A stretch of DNA of 64,000 nt, from contig NZ_JALAAD010000001.1 in the NCBI RefSeq assembly GCF_022984075.1, positions 1,902,455-1,966,454 of the forward strand, written 5' to 3'. Origin of the DNA: Synechococcus sp. C9. Lineage in GTDB: Bacteria; Cyanobacteriota; Cyanobacteriia; Gloeomargaritales; Gloeomargaritaceae. Made by a program: the position numbers and the translations under genes. Within the stretch, counting starts at the first letter, position 1, and each line of letters starts with the position of its first letter. This document shows positions 1 through 8,037 of this stretch, piece by piece. The notes beneath the pieces were generated by a model. That model was not told where the DNA came from. It was given only the letters and a program-made list of their open reading frames with translations, and made no database searches.

Positions 1-651
1 GCCGGTGCCGTGATGCGTGCCCTGGATTTGGAACCCCATTACACCAACCTATCCCAGGGGTTACGCACCCAAAAAACCACCCCCCCTGCGCCCCTGCCCA
101 CCCCCCCCGAAGCCACGAGTGGGGACAGTCAAGCCAGTCGGTTGGCGGCGGCGATTCGTGCCCGCAAAGCCCGTGCCCTCAACCTGGAAAGCGGGGAAAC
201 CGACAGCGGCAAACTCACCCCCAGTCGCTTGAAAGATGCCCTGCGCCGGGGCAGAAAAGATTTTGCGGGTCAGGACTTTCGGGAGTATGACCTCCAGGGG
301 GAAACGATGGTGGGCTGTATCCTGACGGAAGCGATTTTGAGCAAGGCGAATTTGCGGGAAAGTATTTTGGAAGAGGCGAATTTGGGGCGGGCGAATTTGC
401 AGGGGGCGAATCTGCAAAAGGCGAATTTACACAAGGCTTATCTCAGTTTTGCCAACCTCCAGGGTGCCGATTTGCGGAATGCGGATTTAACCGAAGCCTA
501 TCTCCGCAATGCCAACCTCCGGGATGCCAACCTGTGCGGGGCGAATTTGGAGGGGGCTTTGGTCGCCGAGGACCAACTGGCGGGGGCACGTACCAACTGG
601 GCAACCAAACTGCCTGTGGGTATCAAACGGGGCAACTGGTGGCCGCTTTAG
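1..651 (+). CDS. Pentapeptide-repeat protein, 5' end outside the window
   Basis: The frame is open from the first base, so the true start may lie upstream; in-window starts are GTG at 10 and ATG at 13. The first 70 residues are a Pro/Ala-rich low-complexity stretch. From about residue 75 to 190 there is a run of A(D/N)LXX pentapeptides (ANLRE, ANLGR, ANLQG, ADLRN and so on), which in known proteins form a right-handed quadrilateral beta-helix. No signal peptide or membrane segment is visible. Such proteins are abundant in cyanobacteria and most lack an assigned role. The gene ends 74 bp before the TolC-like gene on the same strand, so co-transcription is possible. Confidence 0.8.
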   Translation, partial: AGAVMRALDLEPHYTNLSQGLRTQKTTPPAPLPTPPEATSGDSQASRLAAAIRARKARALNLESGETDSGKLTPSRLKDALRRGRKDFAGQDFREYDLQGETMVGCILTEAILSKANLRESILEEANLGRANLQGANLQKANLHKAYLSFANLQGADLRNADLTEAYLRNANLRDANLCGANLEGALVAEDQLAGARTNWATKLPVGIKRGNWWPL

Positions 652-725
652 GAGCCGAGGCACTCCCGAATTGTCAAAAAATGAAGCCAGGGGGTATGGT
701 GGGAATGGTGTGAGGGTACAGCGGC

Positions 726-2321
726 ATGAAGTGGAATCCGGTACGCTGGTGGCTGTCTGGCATGGTGGCAGTGGGAATCGCCTACGGAGTCCTGCCTCCG
801 GGGATAGCAGAAACGAACCCCCCTGGGGAGGTGCCGGGATTACCCAACCTACCACCGGTGACCCCCGTACCCCCCAATTCCCCTGGCAGTCAGGATTTTC
901 GCAATTTACCGCCCCTGTTAGCCCCAGTTTTACCGGCGGCAAACCCCCTCGATACGCCTACCGAGCCAACCCAGGTGGAGATCAAAACCGACCAGGCCCT
1001 GAGTTTGCGCCAAGCCCTGGAACTGGCGGCCCAAACCAACCGGCAGTTACAGGCCGCCCGGGCCCAGATTGAAGCCGCCCGCGCCGGGTTACGCCAAGCC
1101 CAGGCCGCTTTGTTTCCCACCCTGGAGTTCCAGTCCAATTTTCAGCGCAGTGAGTCGGCGCAAGCGGAAATTTCCGCCCGGGTTGCCCGGATCAACGCCG
1201 CTCAAAATCCCCTCGCCCGTTTGGTGGGGGGTGGGGGCAACGATGGCCCTTCCCTGACCTGGGATGGCACCTTACGCTTGAATTACAACATCTATACGGG
1301 GGGGCAACGGGGTGCCCGGATTCAACAAGCCCAGGAACAACTGCGGCAAGCGATCCTGAATGGGGTGCAGGTGGCGCAGGAGTTGCAGTTGAATGTGGCG
1401 AGAGCCTACTACGACTTGCAAAATGCGGATGCCCAGGTCAACATCGGTCAGTCGGCGGTGCGGAATGCACAGGTGAGTTTGCGGGATGCGGAGGCGCAAT
1501 TGCGGGCGGGGGTGGGGACCCAGTTTGCCGTCCTGCAAGCCCAGGTGCAGTTGGCGAATGCCCAGCAACAATTGGTGAATGCCCAGCGGGATCAGCAGGT
1601 GGCTCAGCGAAATTTGGTACAAATTCTCAGCCTGGGGAATCAGGTGACCGTGACCGCTTCCGACCCGATTGAAACGGCGGGGGAATGGACGATTCCCTTG
1701 GATCAAAGCATTATTTTGGGGTGGCAACAGCGCCCGGAATTGGTCACCCAACTCTCCCAACGGCGGTTCCAGCAGGCACAGCGGGAGTTGGCGCTCTCCG
1801 GGATTCGCCCTAATTTGAGCCTCTTTGCCCAGACGGACTACCTGCGTTTTTATGAAAGCCCGACGGGTTTGGAGCAGGGCGGTTTTGGGCAGGGCTATGT
1901 GTTCGGTGTGCAGTTGCGGTTTAGCCTGTTTGATGGGGGGGCAGCCTTTGCGGGGGCACGGCAAGCGGAGGCGAACATCGCCGTGGCGGATATTAACTAC
2001 GCTAATGTCCGTAACCAGGTGCGCTTCCAAGTGGAGCAGGCGTTTAGTGACCTGCGGGCAAATCAGACCAATATCAAAACCGCCGCCCTTGCCCTAGAAC
2101 AGGCGAATGAAAGTTTACGGCTGGCACGTCTGCGCTTCCAGGCGGGGGTGGGCACCCAAACCGATGTGATCAACCAGGAAAATGCCCTCACCCAAGCCCA
2201 GGGAAATTTGGTGACCGCCGTATTGGGTTACAACCGGGCGTTGGCGGCTTTGGAGCGAGCGGTGGGGAATGCGCCGTTTAATTTTGCCCCTCCGCCGGAA
2301 CTGCCTACCAATTCCCCTTAA
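726..2321 (+). CDS. TolC-family outer membrane efflux protein
   Basis: A 531-residue protein with an N-terminal hydrophobic export signal (residues about 8-28), a Pro-rich linker to about residue 80, then two repeats of the outer membrane efflux protein fold. The repeats are long Gln/Ala-rich amphipathic helices such as LRQALELAAQTNRQLQAARA near residue 95, with beta segments such as LRLNYNIYTGGQRGARI and VQLRFSLFDGGAAFAGARQA. The YTGG/FDGG transitions from strand to coiled coil are characteristic of TolC. TolC trimers form the outer-membrane channel for type I secretion and RND efflux. No adaptor or inner-membrane pump gene lies next to it, so the substrate cannot be inferred. A GAGG motif lies about 11 bp before the ATG. 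Confidence 0.92.
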   Translation: MKWNPVRWWLSGMVAVGIAYGVLPPGIAETNPPGEVPGLPNLPPVTPVPPNSPGSQDFRNLPPLLAPVLPAANPLDTPTEPTQVEIKTDQALSLRQALELAAQTNRQLQAARAQIEAARAGLRQAQAALFPTLEFQSNFQRSESAQAEISARVARINAAQNPLARLVGGGGNDGPSLTWDGTLRLNYNIYTGGQRGARIQQAQEQLRQAILNGVQVAQELQLNVARAYYDLQNADAQVNIGQSAVRNAQVSLRDAEAQLRAGVGTQFAVLQAQVQLANAQQQLVNAQRDQQVAQRNLVQILSLGNQVTVTASDPIETAGEWTIPLDQSIILGWQQRPELVTQLSQRRFQQAQRELALSGIRPNLSLFAQTDYLRFYESPTGLEQGGFGQGYVFGVQLRFSLFDGGAAFAGARQAEANIAVADINYANVRNQVRFQVEQAFSDLRANQTNIKTAALALEQANESLRLARLRFQAGVGTQTDVINQENALTQAQGNLVTAVLGYNRALAALERAVGNAPFNFAPPPELPTNSP

Positions 2322-2483
2322 CGTCAAAGGTCAAAACGCATCCGCAGGGTCAGAACCCACGTTCCCTTTTTGTATGGGTAATTGCAGTAAGGTCGGGGCA
2401 CCCAATTCCACCCCTGGGGTTTGCAGTTGTTGGGATTCCGCCTCAATTTTTTGAACTTCCGGGGGGTCGCCACTGGATTCTAA

Positions 2484-2543
2484 TTCTAATGTTCCAGAAC
2501 CAAATACGGAACCCCTATTCCATTTTCATTTAGGATTGCTATA
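2484..2543. repeat. Truncated family B MITE-like repeat
   Basis: This carries the right end of family B: the segment from CCAGAACCAA through CCATTTTCATTTAGGATTGC to the terminus TAGGATTGCTATA matches the reverse complement of the complete copy at 29576-29694. The other terminus is missing. It lies in the 299-bp gap between the TolC-like gene and the next gene; I see nothing else there except short G/C-rich inverted stretches around 2397-2420. Confidence 0.6.
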
Positions 2544-2620
2544 ACTAAATTAATCCCCAAAAGGGCGTGCTAAGATTGGACAATTTAATTCTATTATGGT
2601 TTACCTACAGGGCACAAAAC

Positions 2621-3151
2621 CTAAATTCCCAGGCGCACAAACCGGTCATTTTGCCAACGCAAACGGTAGAGCTTTTGGTTGCGGCGATTTACCACAATAA
2701 TGTCCCGTCCCACTCTGGGTAATTGGTAGGTTAGGGTGGGATCAAAAGGTACGGGTAACAATTCCCGGGTCACATTTCGCCATTGTCCCTGACGATAGTC
2801 CAACAAAATTAACTGGGATAAACCGGGTTGTTCTGGGAAAGAAACCGGGTCATAGGGCACGCTATACGCCGCTAAATATTGCCCATTATTTTTGCGGAAA
2901 ATAGCAAACTCAAACTGTTGGGGATTATCGCTGGCTTGATAGCGAATATAACCATTCGGAACATCCACGGTGGCATAATGCAAATAACGCTGACGGTTTT
3001 CAGTAGAACCCAAGGGCAAGAGGGGGGCGGGAATTCCCAGGAAATGTTCTTGGACAGAGCGAAACGGACGGGTCAGCCCAGGACTGCCTTGCAGGAATAA
3101 CACGATAGTCATGGTTACTATGCCGGTCAAAATAGAATGGGAAGTCTTCAT
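2621..3151 (-). CDS. Exported hypothetical protein
   Basis: A 176-residue protein I do not recognise. The N-terminus (MKTSHSILTG followed by a hydrophobic stretch to about residue 27) looks like a signal peptide or anchor. The rest is soluble and contains many Tyr/Arg/Gln residues, ending in strands such as IIVVNRRNQKLYRLRW. I chose the ATG at 3151; a TTG four codons upstream extends the frame slightly. It is a lone gene on the minus strand, divergent from the riboswitch-cbi operon, with mobile repeats on both sides. It may be a periplasmic or surface protein of lineage-restricted distribution. Confidence 0.6.
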   Translation of the reverse strand: MKTSHSILTGIVTMTIVLFLQGSPGLTRPFRSVQEHFLGIPAPLLPLGSTENRQRYLHYATVDVPNGYIRYQASDNPQQFEFAIFRKNNGQYLAAYSVPYDPVSFPEQPGLSQLILLDYRQGQWRNVTRELLPVPFDPTLTYQLPRVGRDIIVVNRRNQKLYRLRWQNDRFVRLGI

Positions 3152-3265
3152 AAGCTCTAGCAAACCAACACCCTATAAACGTTAGATATTTTATCTTAAT
3201 CTTAACTGAATATGGTCTGAATCATGGGGTTCCAAGGTTTATAATAATCTTAATCCAGTTGATAA

Positions 3266-3375
3266 TCGGGGTCACCCCCGTCCTTGGTTTTGGATAGCCT
3301 GCGTAGCGTAGCCATGAGTATGGGTATTCCGGCGAAATAATCTTCTAGTAATGCAAATACATAGAGGTGCCCTTA
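3266..3375 (+). repeat. Family A MITE-like repeat, left end lost
   Basis: The core GGGGTCACCCCCGTCCTTGG and the right part (GGCGAAATAATCTTC through ATAGAGGTGCCCTTAA) match the family A copies at 35436-35554 and 59859-59976. The left terminal inverted repeat is not recognisable. A nested 22-bp element (3294-3315, beginning ATAGCCTGCGTAGCG) is inserted in the centre. The copy ends about 60 bp upstream of the cobalamin riboswitch. Confidence 0.7.
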
Positions 3376-3435
3376 ATTATTATTTACATGAGAATTGATC
3401 TGGGGAAAGAATAGTATTGTAAGCTATAAATCTAG

Positions 3436-3565
3436 CCGTCGGTTTCGTTGGGGAACAGCCAACGGATGTGAAGGGGAAAGCACGGTGTGAATCCGTCACT
3501 GTCCCGCAACTGTGATGAGGTTTGGTGCCTCTAAGTCAGGATGCCCGCCGCCGGTTGACAACATA
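3436..3565 (+). promoter_or_regulatory. Cobalamin riboswitch upstream of cbiM
   Basis: The conserved core is present in order: GCCAACGGATG, GGGAAAGCACGGTGTGAATC, CACTGTCCCGCAACTGTGAT and the closing AGTCAGGATGCCCGC. These are the B12-box and peripheral elements of the adenosylcobalamin riboswitch class. It ends about 25 bp before the cbiM ATG, so control of translation initiation by sequestering the start region is the simplest mechanism; I do not see a clear terminator hairpin. When corrinoid is plentiful, cobalt uptake would be shut down. Confidence 0.93.
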
Positions 3566-3589
3566 GACCAATCTGCGAGGTACGGATTG

Positions 3590-4348
3590 ATGTTCCAGAT
3601 ATTGCGGCGTTCCCGGCTGGCTCTGTTGGCTGGGTTGGGTGTGTATTGGGTGGTTGGGGCGGCACAACCGGCACAGGCGATGCACATTATGGAGGGGTAT
3701 TTGCCCCCTGCCTGGGCGATTTTTTGGTGGGTGGTTTTTTTGCCGTTTTTGGTCTGGGGATTTTTTGCCTTGAGGCGCATCACCCGTGAATTTCCCGAGG
3801 CCAAGTTGTTGTTGGCTTTGGCTGGGGCGTTTACGTTTGTGTTGTCGGCGTTGAAATTGCCTTCGGTGACGGGGAGTTGTTCCCATCCGACGGGGACGGG
3901 GCTGGGGGCGATCCTGTTTGGCCCTGGGGTGATGTCGGTGCTGGGGGGGCTGGTGTTGCTGTTCCAGGCGTTGCTGTTGGCGCACGGGGGGCTGACCACC
4001 TTGGGGGCGAATGGGGTTTCGATGGCGGTGGTGGGGCCGTTGGTGGCCTATGGGGTGTATCAGGGGGTGATGCGGATGACCCGGCGGCAAACGGTGGCGG
4101 TTTTTTTGGCGGCGGCGCTGGCGGATTTGATGACCTATGTGGTCACGTCTTGGCAGTTGGCACTGGCATTCCCGGCGGTAACAGGGGGAGTTGGTGCCGC
4201 TTTTGCCAAATTTGCCACGATTTTTGCCATCACCCAGGTGCCTTTGGCGGTGAGTGAGGGTCTGCTGACGGTGCTGGTGTGGAATTGGCTCCAGACCTAT
4301 AGCCGACCGGAGTTGGAGTCGTTGGCGTTACTCAAAGAAGGAGCGTGA
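3590..4348 (+). CDS. cbiM: Cobalt ECF transporter, substrate-capture subunit CbiM
   Basis: A 252-residue integral membrane protein with the CbiM signature [17 protein letters not shown] placed after an N-terminal hydrophobic leader ending in AQA. In this family the processed N-terminus including His coordinates Co(II). Several Gly-rich membrane helices follow, with the motif [19 protein letters not shown] conserved in CbiM/NikM. The frame is open upstream to 3512, but that stretch is the riboswitch, so I set the start at ATG 3590. It is the first gene of cbiMNQO. The riboswitch argues for cobalt rather than nickel. Confidence 0.95.
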   Translation: MFQILRRSRLALLAGLGVYWVVGAAQPAQAMHIMEGYLPPAWAIFWWVVFLPFLVWGFFALRRITREFPEAKLLLALAGAFTFVLSALKLPSVTGSCSHPTGTGLGAILFGPGVMSVLGGLVLLFQALLLAHGGLTTLGANGVSMAVVGPLVAYGVYQGVMRMTRRQTVAVFLAAALADLMTYVVTSWQLALAFPAVTGGVGAAFAKFATIFAITQVPLAVSEGLLTVLVWNWLQTYSRPELESLALLKEGA

Positions 4349-4353
4349 GGGCG

Positions 4354-4665
4354 ATGCAGAATTCTTCCAAATCCATGACCGGGCTAAATTGGCTATTGCT
4401 GGCGGGGGTGGTAGGGCTGGCGGTACTGCCGTTGGTCATTACCCGGAATGGGGCGTTTGAGGGGGCAGATGGTGCGGCTACGGAGGCGATTGAGGCGATG
4501 CGACCGGATTACCAGCCCTGGGTGAACCCGGTTTTGGAACCGGCCAGTGGGGAACTGGAGTCCCTGCTGTTTGCGGTGCAGGCGGGGTTGGGGGCCGGGG
4601 TGATCGGCTATGTCCTGGGGCGGTATCAGGGGCGCAGTGCGTCCGCTCGGGATGAGCAACATTAA
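4354..4665 (+). CDS. cbiN: Cobalt transport protein CbiN
   Basis: A 103-residue protein with two membrane segments (about residues 10-30 and 70-90) flanking a short extracytoplasmic loop with the CbiN hallmark GADGAATEAIEAMRPDYQPW. CbiN is the small auxiliary subunit that assists CbiM in loading cobalt. ATG 4354 has an AAGGAG motif 11 bp upstream, inside the end of cbiM; the overlapping GTG at 4345 is too close to that motif. It sits five bases after cbiM, in the same operon. Confidence 0.93.
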   Translation: MQNSSKSMTGLNWLLLAGVVGLAVLPLVITRNGAFEGADGAATEAIEAMRPDYQPWVNPVLEPASGELESLLFAVQAGLGAGVIGYVLGRYQGRSASARDEQH

Positions 4666-4698
4666 GGCTCGCCCTGGGCTTAAGGCGGATGAACCGGG

Positions 4699-5487
4699 AT
4701 GCACCATCATCTGGATGTTTATGCCTATACCAATGCCCTGAGACCCCTGCCGCCGACGCAGAAGGTGGGGTTTGCCCTGGGGATGCTCACCCTGGCATTG
4801 GTGGGACAGCCGGTGACCCAAGGGGTGATTGGGCTGTGGATGAGCCGTTGGATTCTGGGGGCGGCGGGGATTCCCCTGGCGGTTTATGGGTCGTTGGTGG
4901 GGGGAATGGTGCTGTTTTGGTTAGCGAGTCTACCCGCTCTGGTGGTGGAGGTTGCGCCCATGACATCGGCTGTGCCTACCCCTGGCGTTGCCGTCGGTGC
5001 CTGGTGGGTTTCCCTGAGTGGGGCGGGGATGACCCTCGCCTTGGGCATTGGTCTGCGGGGTTTGGCAACGGGGGTGTGTCTGCTGTTTCTCCTGCTGACG
5101 GTGCCCTTTGCGGAATTGCTCCAGGTTTTGCGGGGTTGGCGATTGCCCGCTATTTTGCTGGATATTTTACTGCTGATGTACCGCTTTATTTTTCTGGCGT
5201 TGGAGGAACTGGTGCAGATGCAACTGGCGCAACGGGCACGGGGGGGTGACCGGCACTGGCGACGCAGGATGTACAGTCTGGGGTTGTTGACCAGTCAGTT
5301 GGTGGTGCGGTCGTTGCAGCGGTATCAGGGGTTTCGCCTGGGGCTGGCCGCCCGGGGGTTTGCCGGGTCTCTGCGGGTGGAATCGTTTGCCACCTATCGC
5401 CGTTGCCGCCGTTATGAATGGGAGGTGCTGGTGGGTGTTGTCGCCTTGCTGACGGGGGAATTGTACTTACGTTGGGTCGGGGTGTGA
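4699..5487 (+). CDS. cbiQ: Cobalt ECF transporter transmembrane subunit CbiQ
   Basis: A 262-residue membrane protein with about five hydrophobic segments. It shows the two Ala-Arg-Gly motifs of ECF T components, one in MQLAQRARGGDRHW (about residue 175) and one in LGLAARGFAGSLR (about residue 215). These coupling helices contact the ATPase. The start ATG 4699 is followed by MHHHLDVYAYTNALRPLPP, where the D-Y-ANALRP-like segment is usual for CbiQ. It follows cbiN by 33 bp and overlaps cbiO by four bases. Confidence 0.93.
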   Translation: MHHHLDVYAYTNALRPLPPTQKVGFALGMLTLALVGQPVTQGVIGLWMSRWILGAAGIPLAVYGSLVGGMVLFWLASLPALVVEVAPMTSAVPTPGVAVGAWWVSLSGAGMTLALGIGLRGLATGVCLLFLLLTVPFAELLQVLRGWRLPAILLDILLLMYRFIFLALEELVQMQLAQRARGGDRHWRRRMYSLGLLTSQLVVRSLQRYQGFRLGLAARGFAGSLRVESFATYRRCRRYEWEVLVGVVALLTGELYLRWVGV

Positions 5488-6314
5488 ATGGTGCTTTACT
5501 GACATTGCACGCCGTGACCTACACCTATCCGGGCACTTCTGAACCCTGTTTACGGCAGGTGGATGTGGCGATTCCGGCGGGGCAAAAAACGGTGATTTTG
5601 GGGCGGAATGGCTGTGGCAAGTCCACCCTTTTGCTGGTGGCGGCGGGCTTATATCCGGTACAGCAGGGGGTGATTATCTGGCGGGACAGTCCCTTACCCC
5701 GGGGCGGGCATTTGGCTTGGGAATGGCGACGGCGGATTGGGCTGACGTTGCAAAACCCGGAACACCAACTGGTGGCGGCGACGGTGGCGGAGGATATTTC
5801 CTATGGTCTGTGCAATTTGGGGTTCGACCGTTCTACGGTTTTGGATCGTTTGACCCGAACCTTGACGGATTTTGATTTAGAGGATTTGGCGCACGTCCCT
5901 TTGCATCATCTCAGTTTGGGGCAAAAACGCCGGGTGGCGCTGGCGGGGGTGATGGCGCTTGAGCCGGAATTGCTCCTGTTGGACGAACCGACCACCTATC
6001 TGGATGACCCGCAAACCCAAACCCTCCTGCAACACCTGGCACGGATTCACGCCCAAGGGACAACGCTGGTGATGGCGACCCAGGATTTGGATTTGGCCTA
6101 CGCCTGGGCGGATTGGGTGATTCTTTTGGAGGCGGGGCGGGTGGTACTGGCGGAGCCGGCGGAACGGTTTTGGGCTAATCGGGAACTTTTGGCGGCTTAC
6201 CCTCTAGCATTGCCGACCCTGTTGGCGGCGTGGGAGGCGCTCCCGGCGGTTTGGCGGGGGGGTCGGGTGCCACCGAAAACCCTGACCGCTTGGCAACAGT
6301 GCTGGCAGTCCTAA
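5484..6314 (+). CDS. cbiO: Cobalt ECF transporter ATPase CbiO
   Basis: A 276-residue ABC ATPase with Walker A GRNGCGKST, Q-loop LQNPEHQL, signature LSLGQKRRVALAG and Walker B LLLDEPTTYLD. The Q-loop form NPEHQL is typical of ECF A components. I chose the GTG at 5484, which forms a GTGA overlap with the cbiQ stop, because upstream sequence in the same frame lies inside cbiQ. It completes cbiMNQO, all probably under one B12 riboswitch. Confidence 0.94.
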   Translation: MNGALLTLHAVTYTYPGTSEPCLRQVDVAIPAGQKTVILGRNGCGKSTLLLVAAGLYPVQQGVIIWRDSPLPRGGHLAWEWRRRIGLTLQNPEHQLVAATVAEDISYGLCNLGFDRSTVLDRLTRTLTDFDLEDLAHVPLHHLSLGQKRRVALAGVMALEPELLLLDEPTTYLDDPQTQTLLQHLARIHAQGTTLVMATQDLDLAYAWADWVILLEAGRVVLAEPAERFWANRELLAAYPLALPTLLAAWEALPAVWRGGRVPPKTLTAWQQCWQS

Positions 6315-6377
6315 ATTTTAGGTTGAATTGAGGTTGCTCAATGTTTTGGGGGAAACTTTTACTTGTGGGCTACTTAT

Positions 6378-6601
6378 AGGGCACCTCTCTAAATTGCAAA
6401 TTGGCGGTCCCAGGGGGGCAACCCCATCCTTTGTTGTGGGGAATAGGGGCATTCCCAGGATGGGATTGATGATTGGTTTAAATAAGTCAAGGTTTCCTAT
6501 AGGCACTATGGCAATATCCCTTAAATCGAAATGTGAGTACAAGTTTCAAATTTTATGGTTGGAACATCAAGGGTCGCAGTTCTGGTTCTCAGAGGTGCCT
6601 G
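6378..6601 (+). repeat. Family A-like repeat, long and diverged
   Basis: Left terminus AGGGCACCTCT at 6378 and right terminus AGAGGTGCC at 6591 are inverted copies of each other, and the left one is preceded by TA. The interior has a diverged core (GGTCCCAGGGGGGCAACCCC) and is about 100 bp longer than other copies. It fills most of the 336-bp gap between cbiO and the DUF3134-type gene; no convincing gene is present there. Confidence 0.55.
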
Positions 6602-6650
6602 CCTAATTTTTTTGTTATGATTAAGGGTGGCTTTCGTAACCTTTCCAACC

Positions 6651-6950
6651 ATGACCAACCCCGAATCTGGGGCATTAAACCCCTTGGCGGATACGCCGAT
6701 TGTGATTCCCACCCTGCGGGAAACGCCGATCAATGAACCGGCGGGCTTGATCCCCACCCCTGCCAACGCTTCGATTGTGAATTGGCTGGAGGCGACCGGG
6801 CGGATGGATGTCAACCCGGTGCAGGATTACCGTTCCCTCTACGATGAGGACGGGGAAGCGATTGATGACTTTACCGCCGATGAGGTGGATTTGTACGACG
6901 AAGATGAATTGGGGGATGAGTTGGCAGAGGACGAGGGCGATGATTATTAG
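6651..6950 (+). CDS. DUF3134-type small acidic protein
   Basis: A 99-residue protein with a conserved-looking central part (residues about 15-55, including IPTLRETPINEPAGLIP and SIVNWLEATGRM) resembling the cyanobacterial DUF3134 family, and a very acidic tail of Asp/Glu to the C-terminus. Function is unknown. ATG 6651 fits the family; an in-frame GTG at 6627 could add eight residues. No strong ribosome binding site is visible for either. It precedes mraY by 25 bp on the same strand. Confidence 0.7.
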   Translation: MTNPESGALNPLADTPIVIPTLRETPINEPAGLIPTPANASIVNWLEATGRMDVNPVQDYRSLYDEDGEAIDDFTADEVDLYDEDELGDELAEDEGDDY

Positions 6951-6975
6951 GTTGTTTCGCCCCTAATCCCTGTCC

Positions 6976-8037
6976 ATGAGTGCCCCTGCCTGGTTGGTCA
7001 TAGGATTGGCGGCGGGTCTCGTCCTCGCCCTGGGATGGTTTGCCCCCAATGCGCCTTGGCTACTGTTAACCCTGGGGTTGGCAACGGGGGGGGCGGCGGG
7101 GATGGGAGCTTTGGTTCTGCCCTGGTTGCGCCGGTTGAAAATGGGGCAGATCATTCGCCGGGAGGGACCCCAAGCGCATCTCAAAAAAGCGGGTACGCCC
7201 ACGATGGGGGGCATTTTTTTCCTGCCGGTGGCGCTGGTGGTGACGCTGTTCGTTTTACTCATCCAACCGCAAGGGGTATCGGCGCATCTGTGGGCGGTGA
7301 TGGCTTTGACCTTGGCTTGCGGGGCGATTGGGGCGTTGGATGACTGGTTGATTTTGCAGGCGCAGTCCAATCAGGGCTTGGCTCCCAAGGGGAAATTGGC
7401 TTTGCAAATCCTGGCGGCGGTGGGGTTTACCCTTTGGCTGTGGTGGCAGGGGACAACGCCCACGACCATTGCCCTGCCCTGGGAAATCACCCTCAATCTG
7501 GGGCTGGGGTTTTGGGTGCTGGCGGGGTTTGTGCCGGTGGCGCAGAGCAATGCGGTGAATTTGACCGATGGGTTGGATGGTCTGGCGGCGGGAACCTGTG
7601 CGGTGGCTTTGACGGGGTTGGGGGTCGCCGGTGCTGGTACCCAGCCGGATGTGAGTGTGTTTGCGGTGGCGATGGCGGGTGCCTGTCTGGGGTTTTTGGT
7701 GCATAATCACCATCCCGCCCGGGTGTTCATGGGGGATACGGGTTCCCTGGCGCTGGGGGGGGCACTGGCGGGGATTGGCATTGTCACCCAACAGTTGTGG
7801 TTACTGCTGATCCTGAGTTTGCTGTTTGTGTGGGAAACCCTGACGGTGATGGCGCAGGTCTTTTATTTCAAAGCCACTAAGGGACCCGATGGGGTGGGCA
7901 AACGCCTGTTCAAAATGACCCCTTATCACCACCACCTGGAACTGAGCGGCTGGTCGGAAACCCAGATTGTCGCCTGCTTTTGGGGGATTGAAGCGATCCT
8001 GTGGGGGGGGTGGCTGTGGGGACACTACTGGGGCTGA
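6976..8037 (+). CDS. mraY: Phospho-N-acetylmuramoyl-pentapeptide transferase MraY
   Basis: A 353-residue polytopic protein that transfers phospho-MurNAc-pentapeptide to undecaprenyl phosphate, making lipid I. Family motifs visible: [14 protein letters not shown] (about residue 70), the ALDDW acidic pair (about residue 118), [15 protein letters not shown] (about residue 193), [12 protein letters not shown] (about residue 253) and the histidine cluster [11 protein letters not shown] (about residue 315). About ten membrane spans are expected and the hydrophobic pattern agrees. It is not inside a dcw cluster, as is common in cyanobacteria. Its 3' end overlaps the convergent acetyl-CoA synthetase gene by 13 bp. 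Confidence 0.96.
   Translation: MSAPAWLVIGLAAGLVLALGWFAPNAPWLLLTLGLATGGAAGMGALVLPWLRRLKMGQIIRREGPQAHLKKAGTPTMGGIFFLPVALVVTLFVLLIQPQGVSAHLWAVMALTLACGAIGALDDWLILQAQSNQGLAPKGKLALQILAAVGFTLWLWWQGTTPTTIALPWEITLNLGLGFWVLAGFVPVAQSNAVNLTDGLDGLAAGTCAVALTGLGVAGAGTQPDVSVFAVAMAGACLGFLVHNHHPARVFMGDTGSLALGGALAGIGIVTQQLWLLLILSLLFVWETLTVMAQVFYFKATKGPDGVGKRLFKMTPYHHHLELSGWSETQIVACFWGIEAILWGGWLWGHYWG

Noticed and set aside
2322-2620. Small RNA or gene in the gap after the TolC-like gene
   Set aside because: There are G/C-rich inverted stretches and a family B fragment, but no promoter-terminator pair or conserved frame that I can support.
3512-3589. N-terminal extension of CbiM by 26 codons
   Set aside because: The extension lies within the cobalamin riboswitch core and does not look like protein; ATG 3590 is a better start.
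6328-6606. Small open frames between cbiO and the DUF3134-type gene
   Set aside because: They coincide with a diverged family A repeat, occur on both strands and have no recognisable protein features.
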